This document shows positions 53,559 to 62,332 of a stretch of 64,000 bases of DNA, piece by piece. A model generated the notes under the pieces. That model had not been told where the DNA came from. It saw nothing but the letters and a program-made list of their open reading frames with translations, and did not search any database. The stretch is from Pseudanabaena sp. Its GTDB lineage: Bacteria; Cyanobacteriota; Cyanobacteriia; Pseudanabaenales; Pseudanabaenaceae. The first letter of the stretch is position 1, and every line of letters starts with the position of its first letter. Made by a program: the position numbers and the translations under genes. The stretch covers positions 62,001 to 126,000 of the forward strand of contig QBMK01000004.1 of assembly GCA_003249035.1 (NCBI GenBank), in the 5' to 3' direction.

Positions 53559-53637
53559 TTAAGTAACTAAGCAAAATTAAAAACTGTACCGCCCGCGCAG
53601 CGGGCGGTACAGTTTTTAATTTTGCTTAGTTACTTAA
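53559..53637. repeat. Near-ideal 79-base palindrome, TAAGTA subfamily
   Basis: Arms 53559-53596 and 53600-53637 pair over 38 bp without a single mismatch around a GCA loop: foot TTAAGTAACTAAGCAAAATT, tip GTACCGCCCGC. It lies alone in the gap between smtB and the DUF1574 gene and is the least decayed member of its subfamily. The rest of the gap (53420-53558) is AT-rich spacer with no gene I can see. Confidence 0.97.
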
Positions 53638-53738
53638 TAAACTTTACTGACTGATAAAACAACTTTTTGTCTGGTTGTGAGGTCTTCGTGCTAGCCTTGT
53701 AACAAATTTTTTTTCCTGCTGACCTTGTCAAATAGCCA

Positions 53739-55826
53739 ATGGAAATAACATCTATAGATGCAAATCCACTAGTAATATCTCCAAGTGTAGATTCGCGTTC
53801 AGATGCAGGAGCAGATGCGAACCTATCAAGTTTGTCTAATAATCGATTGAGTGAGTATCCCAACGATCCAATTTTGGTGCGAGGGTCGTCACCGAACATT
53901 TTGACAGAAGAATTATCAGGGATAAAACTTTCACATACCAAGCAAAAAGGTGACTGCTTATATCTCTACAGTCAAGATCCAGAAGTAAACTGTGCAGCTA
54001 AGATCTTAGAAGCGATTGCACCAAGTACACAGGATCTAGAGCGTTCAGTTTTATTTGACGAAGGAATCCGCCGTCTTAAATTGCATGGTAATGCATGGGC
54101 GTTAGGACTAGATTTGCCGATCGCACCCTCTGCAATAGCCGCTGCCGAGATTATCGCCGCATTGCTTACGAGCTTCCGTCAAGACCTGCAACTTGCCCCA
54201 AGACTTGCCCCAACTAAGCTGAAGTTGCTATTACAAAACAATTGTCTGAATTTATTATGTGAGACGCGCATCCCTATTTTACAAGCAGAGATAGCATTGC
54301 CTATGCTAAATATCTTGCGAAGCGTGAATGCCTCGGATCATTTTCAATCAGTAACTGTATCTAGTCGCGTCTTCGGAGAGAAAAAGCCTAGTTGGTCTTT
54401 TGAAATTGATTTGTTAGCGATCGGGAGCCAGAATCCAAATACTGAGGAACTTGCGGTTGTCGAAAATGAGCAAGATCGTAGCATTGAATTTATCGACGAA
54501 GACAAAGAAGAACGCAATGCTTGGCAAAAATTAGGTGGATATACTGGAGCGAAACTACTTGCAGTTAGTCAGGCGATCGTTGGATTGAAATGGCTTGGGC
54601 AAACTGCACCAAAAATGCTCTCTTTACAAGCTTGTATAGCAAGTTTTGCAATTGGAATTGGTGCAACGATTGTCATTGATCGTACTCTCAGTAATTACGA
54701 ACAGACCGAGCAGCCTACCAAATTTGTTATTACCGATTCCAAAATTAATTTGCCTGTCAAAGCAAAAGACATTGTTGCTGAAAAAGGCATCAGCAATAAA
54801 CCTGCTCCCAATTTTAATATCGCTTTATTCAATGAAAAATTAGCCCTTCTTGATTGGCAGACCACCAATAAACAGCGATCGCCTGATATTTTAATCGTTG
54901 GTAGTTCAAGAGCCTTGCGCGGCATAGAACCAACTGTTTTAGAAAAAGCACTGATTAACAAAGGATTCAAAGACATAAGTGTCTTTAATCTTGGTATTGA
55001 TGGTGCAACCGCCAAAGTTGTGAATATCCAGCTCACCCAAATTTTGACTCGCCCTCAGTTACCGCGCATGATTATTTGGGCTGATGGATTGAGAGCTTTT
55101 AATAGTAATCGTAGCGATCTTACCTATGACGAAATCACTACATCAGTTGACTATAAACAATTGCAGACAAATCTAAAAAACAAAGATATCAATTCCGATT
55201 CTTTGTCTGAGCAAACTGCGATCGCACCCAAATCCCCCAATCTGATCGCCCAATCCTTTGATCTTCTATTTACTACTTTTCCCAAACGGCAAGAAGTTCG
55301 GACTTCGCTAGTCAAGAAATTTGATCGTAATACGCATATGCTCAGCAACAGCGAAGCCTTAATCGCCGCAACAATGCCCAGCACCGTCACCGCTCTAGAC
55401 CCCAAAGGCTTCGTCGCTTTTGATGTCACCTTCGATCCCAACACCTATTTCCAAAAGTTCCCGATGGTTCCAGGTGACTACGATCTTGACTATCGCAACT
55501 TTGAAACCAATGGATCACAATTCGAGGCTTTTGCAAATGTAGTTGATTTTTGTCGCCGCAATAATATTGAGCTTTTAGTAGTGAATATGCCCTTACATGC
55601 AACTTATCTCGATCAAATTCGCACGCGATTTGAAGCTAGTTTCAATGGCAGAATGAAAGAGATTGCCCTACGGGAAGGTTTTACCTATCTAGACCTGTCC
55701 CAAGCAATTCAAAATCAATCCGAGCTTTTTTCTGACCCAAGCCACTTAAATAAAAAAGGGGCGATCGCAATCTCGCAACTCCTTGCGCAAAACCCCAAAA
55801 TTCGTTGGCAAGCTCTTAAGAAATAG
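53739..55826 (+). CDS. DUF1574 family protein with SGNH-hydrolase-like domain
   Basis: A 695-residue protein. Residues 1-250 form an N-terminal domain I cannot name (CAAKILEAIAPSTQDLERSVLFDEGIRRL); one hydrophobic helix lies near 290-312; from about 380 the SGNH-like fold begins: ILIVGSSRALRGIE with the nucleophile Ser, FNLGIDGATAKV (block II Gly), and DPSHLNKKGAIAISQLL with the Asp-x2-His pair near 670. DUF1574 occurs widely in cyanobacteria; comparable folds acylate or deacylate sugars in surface polysaccharides, so a role in envelope glycan is plausible but unproven. Neighbours give no operon. Confidence 0.72.
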   Translation: MEITSIDANPLVISPSVDSRSDAGADANLSSLSNNRLSEYPNDPILVRGSSPNILTEELSGIKLSHTKQKGDCLYLYSQDPEVNCAAKILEAIAPSTQDLERSVLFDEGIRRLKLHGNAWALGLDLPIAPSAIAAAEIIAALLTSFRQDLQLAPRLAPTKLKLLLQNNCLNLLCETRIPILQAEIALPMLNILRSVNASDHFQSVTVSSRVFGEKKPSWSFEIDLLAIGSQNPNTEELAVVENEQDRSIEFIDEDKEERNAWQKLGGYTGAKLLAVSQAIVGLKWLGQTAPKMLSLQACIASFAIGIGATIVIDRTLSNYEQTEQPTKFVITDSKINLPVKAKDIVAEKGISNKPAPNFNIALFNEKLALLDWQTTNKQRSPDILIVGSSRALRGIEPTVLEKALINKGFKDISVFNLGIDGATAKVVNIQLTQILTRPQLPRMIIWADGLRAFNSNRSDLTYDEITTSVDYKQLQTNLKNKDINSDSLSEQTAIAPKSPNLIAQSFDLLFTTFPKRQEVRTSLVKKFDRNTHMLSNSEALIAATMPSTVTALDPKGFVAFDVTFDPNTYFQKFPMVPGDYDLDYRNFETNGSQFEAFANVVDFCRRNNIELLVVNMPLHATYLDQIRTRFEASFNGRMKEIALREGFTYLDLSQAIQNQSELFSDPSHLNKKGAIAISQLLAQNPKIRWQALKK

Positions 55827-55829
55827 ACT

Positions 55830-55876
55830 CAAAGGAGATGCGCTTCGGAGCGCCACGACTACTTTGAGGCTTTGAT
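55830..55876. repeat. Decayed palindromic element
   Basis: CTCAAA and TTTGAG bracket a worn tip (GCGCTTCGGAGCGCC) right after the DUF1574 stop. The GCGC-like core identifies it as a relic of the main family. Confidence 0.55.
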
Positions 55877-56106
55877 GTTGTCATTATCTGACTGGCGATC
55901 GCTATATTTAAAAAGCATTGAGCCATCTCGTAAATTTCTGACTTATTTTGTAAAACTATTAAACACTTGTGCTATTTTTGCCCAATATAGTTATGCAAAC
56001 AGCTATGATCGCCTTAAGTTGCTTTGCAATCGCTCTTAAAATACTACTTTGCGATCGCAAAGATTTAATCTCACTTGGGTAACGAACTCTAAGGAAATAT
56101 TGGGCT

Positions 56107-58128
56107 ATGAATACATCAGATCAAGCACCAACCACTGCCACAAGCTTAAAAAGTAAGAGACTTGTGAAAGACATTACTAGACGGGGTGGTCGTACTCCAT
56201 TCGAGACCAAACTGGTTCAAGCAGGACACGCCACTCCAGAACAGTTTGATCGTGCTGTCAAAGATAGCCAAGAACAGAATGTTCCATTCCTCAGCGTTCT
56301 AGAGCAAATTCTGGGACAGCAGCTCGCCCCAGACATTACCCGATATTACAAGCGCCAACAACTTTTTGAACTTCGTGTTCTTTATGGCATCGAACCAATT
56401 GATCCTGCTGTTGAAATTGACAAGTTTGATATTTCTAACCTCAGCGCGTTACTCGATTCCAATATCATTCCTATTTCCAGTTGTCGAGACTGCGAGATGT
56501 TGCCCCTAGTCAAGACCGAAAACAGCATCACGATAGCAGTTGTTTCGCCTGACAGCTATAAAGTCCAAAATGAGATCACACGAATCTTAAAAAATATAAC
56601 CGTTATCAAGCGAGTGATTGCTCGTGAGGATTTTCATCACATCTTTGATGAAATTATTCAATTTCAAGTAAATAAGAGCGCTAAGGCTGAAGGCGCAATC
56701 AGCGATGATGATCTTCAAATTAAAGATGATGTTTTTAATGAAGATATCACTGACGCCGATCAAGGTGATGAGCTCATGGTGGGTGGCGAAAACTCTGCCC
56801 CAATTATCAGCCTTGTCGATAAAATTCTCGTTAAAGCTCTCAAAGAAGGATGTTCAGACATCCACATCGAGCCACAAGAAAAAGACCTTTGCATCCGTCT
56901 GCGTAAGGACGGCGTACTTCGAGAATACTTCTTTCTGAGTGAAGGCAAGCGCTTACCGCGTAATATCGTTAATGCAGTAATCTCACGATTCAAGATTATC
57001 TCCAACTTGAATATTGCTGAAAAGCGAGTTCCCCAAGATGGCAAACTCAAACGCAACTTCCAAGGTCGGCGCGTAGACTTTCGTGTAAACACTTGCCCCA
57101 CCCAAAACGGTGAAAAAGTAGTTTTGCGGATTCTGGATAACTCCAATACTCAACTTGGACTTAACAAACTGATCAGCGATCCCGAAAGCTTAGAACTGAT
57201 GCAAAGCTTTGCCAAACGTCCATATGGACTGATTTTGGTTACAGGTCCCACTGGCTCAGGCAAAACCACCACCCTATACTCGACCCTTGCTGAATGTAAT
57301 GACCCTGGAATCAACATCAGCACAGCCGAAGATCCTGTTGAATACAATTTGCCTGGGTTGACCCAATGCCAAGTGCTACGGGAAAAGGGCATGACCTTTG
57401 CCAGTATTCTCCGAGCTTTCTTACGTCAAGATCCAGACGTAATTCTTGTTGGGGAAACGCGAGATGCGGAAACTGCTAAAACTGCGATCGAGGCTGCATT
57501 AACTGGACACTTAGTTCTCACCACATTACATACTAACGACGCACCTAGCAGTATTGCTCGTCTCGAAGAAATGGGAGTGGAGCCATTTATGGCAAGCACC
57601 GCCATTATCGGTGTTCTCGCTCAACGCCTCCTTCGCCGAATTTGTGACAACTGCCGCATCCCCTATAACCCTAGCCAAGAAGAACTCGATCGCTTCGGTC
57701 TACCCAGCAGCGACCTCGAAAAGACTTTCTACCGCGCGAACATCGTCAATCGTGAAGCCATGCTTCCGGGACAACGAGTCTGTCCAAAATGTAGCGGTTC
57801 TGGCTATAAAGGTCGTGCAGGTGTGTACGAGATCATGAAAATGACCGAACGCTTGCAAAGTGCAATCAACAAAGGAGCAACCACAGAAGTAATCAAAGAG
57901 ATTGCTGTCCAAGAAGGGATGAAAACTCTCATGGCGTATGCTTTCGATCTGGTCAGAAATGGTGCAACCACACTTGATGAGGTTTTACGAGTCGTCTATA
58001 CCGACAAGGGGCGAGAAGCTGAAGAACGTGCCCGACGAGGTAAAGGACTGGAATGTGACAACTGTGATGCTATGCTCACACCCGAAACAATTGAATGCCC
58101 TTACTGCACCACACCTAGAACCTTCTAG
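56107..58128 (+). CDS. pilB: Type IV pilus extension ATPase PilB
   Basis: A 673-residue secretion ATPase that drives pilus growth. An MshEN-type N-terminal part (about 25-185) is followed by DIHIEPQEKDLCIRLRKDG, Walker A GPTGSGKTT (near 380), Asp box, Walker B QDPDVILVGETRD, and a four-Cys zinc site (CDNCRIPY...CPKCSGSGYKGR). A second CxxC pair near the C-terminus (CDNCDAM...CPYCTTPRTF) makes an added zinc ribbon. First gene of a pilB-pilT-pilC group on one strand; type IV pili give motility and DNA uptake in cyanobacteria. AAGGA lies 12 bases before the ATG. Confidence 0.96.
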   Translation: MNTSDQAPTTATSLKSKRLVKDITRRGGRTPFETKLVQAGHATPEQFDRAVKDSQEQNVPFLSVLEQILGQQLAPDITRYYKRQQLFELRVLYGIEPIDPAVEIDKFDISNLSALLDSNIIPISSCRDCEMLPLVKTENSITIAVVSPDSYKVQNEITRILKNITVIKRVIAREDFHHIFDEIIQFQVNKSAKAEGAISDDDLQIKDDVFNEDITDADQGDELMVGGENSAPIISLVDKILVKALKEGCSDIHIEPQEKDLCIRLRKDGVLREYFFLSEGKRLPRNIVNAVISRFKIISNLNIAEKRVPQDGKLKRNFQGRRVDFRVNTCPTQNGEKVVLRILDNSNTQLGLNKLISDPESLELMQSFAKRPYGLILVTGPTGSGKTTTLYSTLAECNDPGINISTAEDPVEYNLPGLTQCQVLREKGMTFASILRAFLRQDPDVILVGETRDAETAKTAIEAALTGHLVLTTLHTNDAPSSIARLEEMGVEPFMASTAIIGVLAQRLLRRICDNCRIPYNPSQEELDRFGLPSSDLEKTFYRANIVNREAMLPGQRVCPKCSGSGYKGRAGVYEIMKMTERLQSAINKGATTEVIKEIAVQEGMKTLMAYAFDLVRNGATTLDEVLRVVYTDKGREAEERARRGKGLECDNCDAMLTPETIECPYCTTPRTF

Positions 58129-58275
58129 ATCAGTATTTGAAATTTGTGTTTCGCGCTGGGCTCAAATACTGATAACTTTACTAGATTATTTTTAAAGTTT
58201 GCGTGAAGCGCAGTTTTTATAAGCAACATAGGGAATCATGAACTTACTAGTATTAGATCAGGAGAATAGCTCGCT

Positions 58276-59436
58276 ATGGTAATGGATTACATCATTGAAG
58301 ACTTGATGGAAGAGGTTGTAGAACGCAAAGGTTCTGACATTCATATCTCCGCAGGCTTGCCCCCTTACATGCGCATCAACGGTCACCTCACCCGCACCGA
58401 TCGCGACCCTCTTACCCCTGAGGAATGTCAGCGTTTGATTTTTGCAATGCTCAATAACAATCAACGCAAAGCTCTAGAACAAAACTGGGAGTTAGACTGC
58501 TCCTATGGTGTTAAGGGACTAGCCAGATTTCGGGTCAATGTTTACAAAGATCGGGGAACCTATGCCGCTTGCCTGAGGGCTCTATCTTCCAAAATCCCCG
58601 ACATGGATGATCTCAACTTGCCGCCAATTGTACGCGAGCTTAGCGAAAAGCCACGCGGACTAGTGCTAGTAACTGGCCCAACTGGTTCAGGAAAAACCAC
58701 CACCTTGGCAGCGATGATTCAAACGATCAACAAAACCCGTGCCGAGCATATTCTCACTGTTGAAGATCCGATTGAGTTTGTCTATGAATCAGTAAAAAGT
58801 GTTATTCACCAACGCCAAGTCGGGGAAGATACTAAGACCTTTGCTAATGCACTAAAAGCAGCTCTTCGTGAAGATCCAGATGTAATTCTCGTAGGCGAAA
58901 TGCGCGACTTAGAAACGATTCAGCTAGCCGTATCCGCCGCTGAAACAGGACACCTCGTATTTGGTACATTGCATACCAGCTCTGCTTCCCAGACCGTAGA
59001 CCGTATGGTAGATGTATTTCCACCAGAGCAACAAGGTCAAATTCGGGTGCAACTCTCTAACTCTCTAGTTGCGGTATTAAGCCAAACCCTTGTGCAAAGA
59101 CATAATCCTCAACCCGGGCAATTTGGACGAGTAATGGCTCAGGAAATTATGGTGGTTACACCCGCGATTGCAAACCTAATTCGAGAAGGTAAAACCGCAC
59201 AGATGTATGGCTTTATCCAAACGGGTGGTAAAGAATCTATGCAAACCCTTGAATCGGTTTTAGCGAAGCTATATATGGATGGTGACATTACCTTTGAATC
59301 TGCGATGTCAAAGACTTCTCGACCTGAAGAGTTATTGCGCGTGGTTGGGCCCAACCCTGCCCCTGTGATGAAACGAAAAGCAACTGGAGATTTACGAGCG
59401 CCAGACATGATCAAGTCGCGATCAATTAGTGGTTAG
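58276..59436 (+). CDS. pilT: Twitching-motility retraction ATPase PilT
   Basis: A 386-residue ATPase for pilus retraction: KGSDIHISAGLPPYMRINGHL, Walker A GPTGSGKTT (near 136), HQRQVGEDTKTFANALKAALREDPDVILVGEMRDLETI (Asp/His boxes and Walker B), and the C-terminal AIRSP-like region ends in a short basic tail. A start two codons later (ATG at 58282) is equally likely. It follows pilB after 147 bases and precedes pilC by 43. Confidence 0.95.
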   Translation: MVMDYIIEDLMEEVVERKGSDIHISAGLPPYMRINGHLTRTDRDPLTPEECQRLIFAMLNNNQRKALEQNWELDCSYGVKGLARFRVNVYKDRGTYAACLRALSSKIPDMDDLNLPPIVRELSEKPRGLVLVTGPTGSGKTTTLAAMIQTINKTRAEHILTVEDPIEFVYESVKSVIHQRQVGEDTKTFANALKAALREDPDVILVGEMRDLETIQLAVSAAETGHLVFGTLHTSSASQTVDRMVDVFPPEQQGQIRVQLSNSLVAVLSQTLVQRHNPQPGQFGRVMAQEIMVVTPAIANLIREGKTAQMYGFIQTGGKESMQTLESVLAKLYMDGDITFESAMSKTSRPEELLRVVGPNPAPVMKRKATGDLRAPDMIKSRSISG

Positions 59437-59479
59437 TCTATAGTTCTTTATCCCTAATTCTTATTAAAGAGGTTCAATT

Positions 59480-60688
59480 ATGGCGAAGTTTCAGGCAAAT
59501 CTCAAAGATTCCAAAGGTAAGGCGGTACAGCAAACCATGGTTGCAGTATCCCTCAAGGAAGCCCGCGACACTTGGAAACAAAAAGGCTTTTATGTTCAAG
59601 ATGTTAAAGAGGTAAAGGGCGGTTTTGACTTTGCTGCCTTTACTTTGAAAAAGGTTACAGTCAAGGACTTAGCCTTGTTTTCAAGACAATTAGCAACCTT
59701 GGTTAATGCTGGTGTTTCGATGGTGCGTGGTTTGGGCGTTATGTGCGATCAATGCGCAAATCCTAGGCTCAAAATTGCCCTCACCGAAGTTCTTGACGAT
59801 GTGCAGCAAGGTACTAACTTTTCTGATGCGCTGCGTAAGCACCCGAAGGTCTTTGACAAATTGTATTGTGCAATGGTGCAGGCGGGTGAAACGGGTGGTG
59901 TACTAGATGATGTTTTAGCTCGTCTAGCAACATTACTCGAAGATTCGGCACGCTTGAATAATCAGATCAAATCGGCGATGACTTATCCAATTGTAGTTTC
60001 ATCGATCGCAGTTTTAATCTTCTTAGCGATGTGTATTTTTATCATTCCTGTGTTTGATGGGGTTTTTAAGAGCTTGGGTGGTGAGTTACCAGCATTTACC
60101 CAAATATTGGTGAATATCAGTAACTTTTTAAAGAGTGAGAAGATATTTATTATTCCAGCTGTAATCTTTGCGATTGTATTTGTCTATAAGCGCGTCTACG
60201 CAACTCCTGCTGGACAACTATACCTTGATGGTGTTTTCTTGAAATTGCCCTTGTTTGGCGATCTCGTAGTTAAAACTGCGGTTGCTCGATTTGCGCGGAC
60301 TTTTGGTTCACTCTCTCGTGCAGGTGTGCCAATTTTGGCTTCGCTCGAAATTACGGCTGAGACCGCAGGTAATCTGGTGATTTCTAATGCGATCGACTCT
60401 GCGCGAAATGCCGTAAGAGAAGGTGGTCAAATTGCTCCTGCAATGGAAAAAACGGAAGTATTTCCTGTAATGGCTTTGCAAATGGTCAGCATCGGTGAAG
60501 AAACTGGTGAAATCGACAAGATGCTTATGAAAGTCGCTGACTTTTATGAAAATGAAGTCGAAGAAGCAGTTAAGGCACTAACAAGTTTGATGGAACCATT
60601 AATGATCGTCGTCTTGGGCGGCATGGTTGGTTCGATTATCGTCGGGATGTACTTACCGATCTTCTCAATTATGGACAAGATCAAATAG
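59480..60688 (+). CDS. pilC: Type IV pilus inner-membrane platform protein PilC
   Basis: A 402-residue type II secretion F-domain protein with two repeats of that domain and three membrane helices (about 168-195, 220-240 and 372-395; VVSSIAVLIFLAMCIFIIPVFDGVF, IIPAVIFAIVFVY, PLMIVVLGGMVGSIIVGMYLPIF). FSRQLATLVNAGVSMVRGL and SLSRAGVPILASLEITAE mark each repeat. It couples the PilB/PilT motors to pilin assembly. AGAGG lies 8 bases before its ATG. Confidence 0.95.
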   Translation: MAKFQANLKDSKGKAVQQTMVAVSLKEARDTWKQKGFYVQDVKEVKGGFDFAAFTLKKVTVKDLALFSRQLATLVNAGVSMVRGLGVMCDQCANPRLKIALTEVLDDVQQGTNFSDALRKHPKVFDKLYCAMVQAGETGGVLDDVLARLATLLEDSARLNNQIKSAMTYPIVVSSIAVLIFLAMCIFIIPVFDGVFKSLGGELPAFTQILVNISNFLKSEKIFIIPAVIFAIVFVYKRVYATPAGQLYLDGVFLKLPLFGDLVVKTAVARFARTFGSLSRAGVPILASLEITAETAGNLVISNAIDSARNAVREGGQIAPAMEKTEVFPVMALQMVSIGEETGEIDKMLMKVADFYENEVEEAVKALTSLMEPLMIVVLGGMVGSIIVGMYLPIFSIMDKIK

Positions 60689-60710
60689 TATAACCATTGA
60701 TATTCGTAAA

Positions 60711-60758
60711 ACCCCAAAAAATATAAGAGTTGGCGCTTTGCGCCGACTCTTATATTTT
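60711..60758. repeat. Palindromic element after pilC (GGCGC-TTT-GCGCC tip)
   Basis: AAATATAAGAGTTGGCGC pairs with its right arm over 18-19 bp with one G-T pair and a TTT loop; the left side carries ACCCCAAAA foot bases. Confidence 0.9.
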
Positions 60759-60768
60759 GACTATAACT

Positions 60769-60796
60769 AAAAAGCCCTGCTCAGCAGGGCTTTTTT
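60769..60796. terminator. Bidirectional terminator between pilC and miaA
   Basis: AAAAAGCCCTGC and GCAGGGCTTTTT pair over 12 bp with a TCA loop; the end overlaps the miaA stop codon. Confidence 0.93.
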
Positions 60797-61694
60797 ATAG
60801 GAGTGAGATCGCCTCTTCCCAACTACTTCCCGATCGCAACCAATAGATTGGTAAATCGCCATTCCCCGAACCGCGAAACCATGTGCGCTGACGTTTAGCA
60901 AATTGGCAAGTATGCGTCACGGTTAATAACTTGGCAGTTTCCAGATCAGTCTTCTTGGCTAAATAATCGGACATTTCGCCATAGCCCAAAGTTTTTAAAA
61001 GCGGCAAATCTGCACCATAACGGTTTTGTAAATCGCGAATCTCATCAAGCCAGCCACTTTCTAGCATTTGCTCGGTGCGATCGCTAACTAACTTGCGATA
61101 AACATCCAGATCCTCACAATCCAGACCAATTTGCATAATGGGATAACTAGGAGGCTGCTCACATTGTTGTGATGATAGAGGCTTCCCTGTTACATAAAAA
61201 ACCTCTAGCGATCGCAAAGTTCTAATTTGATCGTTAGCATGAATTTTGCTAGCTCCTGCAGGATCGACTTGCTGCAAAATCTGATAGCAATAATTTTGTC
61301 CTAATTCCTCAAATTGCAATCTCAGGTCAGGCTGCGGCGGTACTTTTGGGATTTTTAAACCTGCGGTAATCGCCTTAATATATAAACCAGAACCACCAAC
61401 TAAGATTGGTGTGACTCCTTCAGCATGGAACTTAGCAATTAGAGTTTGAGCTTGAGCTTGATAATCAGCAAGGGTCAAGGTTGTATCTGGTTCGGCAATA
61501 TCGATTAAATAATGCGGAACTTGTTGTTGTTCTTCTAAATTTGGTTTTGCCGTGCCAATATCAAAATGGCGATAAACTTGTCGCGAATCGGCGCTTAAAA
61601 TTGGTGAATTCAGATGTTTGGCAATGGTGATCGCTAACCTCGTTTTTCCTGTTGCTGTTGCCCCCAAAACTACAATCAAACCGCATGAATGCAT
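60795..61694 (-). CDS. miaA: tRNA dimethylallyltransferase
   Basis: A 299-residue enzyme that adds dimethylallyl to A37 of tRNAs reading UNN codons. The P-loop VLGATATGKTRLA (about 9-21), ADSRQVYRHFDIGTAKP, HYLIDIAEP, VGGSGLYIKAI and RTLRSLEVFYVTG are the family blocks; the C-terminal FAKRQRTWFRG binds tRNA. The upstream nuclease gene ends 2 bases before this start, so both are on one transcript. Confidence 0.95.
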   Translation of the reverse strand: MHSCGLIVVLGATATGKTRLAITIAKHLNSPILSADSRQVYRHFDIGTAKPNLEEQQQVPHYLIDIAEPDTTLTLADYQAQAQTLIAKFHAEGVTPILVGGSGLYIKAITAGLKIPKVPPQPDLRLQFEELGQNYCYQILQQVDPAGASKIHANDQIRTLRSLEVFYVTGKPLSSQQCEQPPSYPIMQIGLDCEDLDVYRKLVSDRTEQMLESGWLDEIRDLQNRYGADLPLLKTLGYGEMSDYLAKKTDLETAKLLTVTHTCQFAKRQRTWFRGSGNGDLPIYWLRSGSSWEEAISLL

Positions 61695-61696
61695 GA

Positions 61697-62278
61697 CTAA
61701 TTACCCAACTGGCGGCGAAAGTCCCTAGGACTAAGGCGTAAAGGATTTTGGGTATCCCAAATTCCTAGCTCTTGCAATCTTGCTTTAGTTTGGGCGCGAC
61801 TGATCCTTGCGTCATACTTGACATTGGGCGAATAGGAATCAGCGATCGCTAGTCCCTCGGACACCAAATATTGATTAACTAATAAATTATCTTTCCAAAT
61901 ATAAGCAAGCAAGCGATCGGAGTTATCTTTTTGCTTTACATCAAACTCTAAAATCACTTTCTGCTCTTTAATGAGATCCGACAAACGCTGACGAGCGCGA
62001 TCGCCCCAAGGAGTTTGTTCTTTGAGTGGTGCACTAATTCCTAACAATCGCACCCGTTGCACAGTTGCATTGGGATTACTTACAATTGAGGCTTCTACGG
62101 TCTGCCCACTGACAACCCGATTAATGATCCATAACTCACCATTTACTTTTTCCTTGGGTTGCGTAAAGGTAATCGCCATATTTGCGATCACCAAAAAGGC
62201 AATCAATAGCACAACCAAAATAAATAAACGCGGTGGGGACTTAGCGATCACGTCTTTTTTTTCTGTTGTAGAGTTCAT
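61697..62278 (-). CDS. Membrane-anchored thermonuclease-like protein (SNase fold)
   Basis: From the ATG at 62278 the protein has 193 residues (a TTG at 62299 is rejected). One membrane helix at about 19-42 (LFILVVLLIAFLVIANMAITF) is followed by an SNase-like OB fold: VQRVRLLGISAPLKEQTPWGDRARQRLSDLI, FDVKQKDNSDRLLAYIW, NQYLVSEGLAIADSY. The catalytic Arg/Asp/Glu set of staphylococcal nuclease is only partly evident (DR in NSDRLLAY, E in SEGLAI), so activity is uncertain. It is translated with miaA from one transcript. Confidence 0.8.
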   Translation of the reverse strand: MNSTTEKKDVIAKSPPRLFILVVLLIAFLVIANMAITFTQPKEKVNGELWIINRVVSGQTVEASIVSNPNATVQRVRLLGISAPLKEQTPWGDRARQRLSDLIKEQKVILEFDVKQKDNSDRLLAYIWKDNLLVNQYLVSEGLAIADSYSPNVKYDARISRAQTKARLQELGIWDTQNPLRLSPRDFRRQLGN

Positions 62279-62301
62279 AGACTGTGCTGCATAATTCAAA
62301 A

Positions 62302-62328
62302 TTTAAAGGGCGCAAAGCGTCCTTTAAA
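62302..62328. repeat. Short palindrome (CGC-AAA-GCG tip)
   Basis: TTTAAAGGGCGC and GCGTCCTTTAAA pair over 12 bp with one G-T pair and an AAA loop, upstream of the nuclease gene and 5 bases beyond the ferredoxin stop. Confidence 0.85.
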
Positions 62329-62332
62329 CAAT

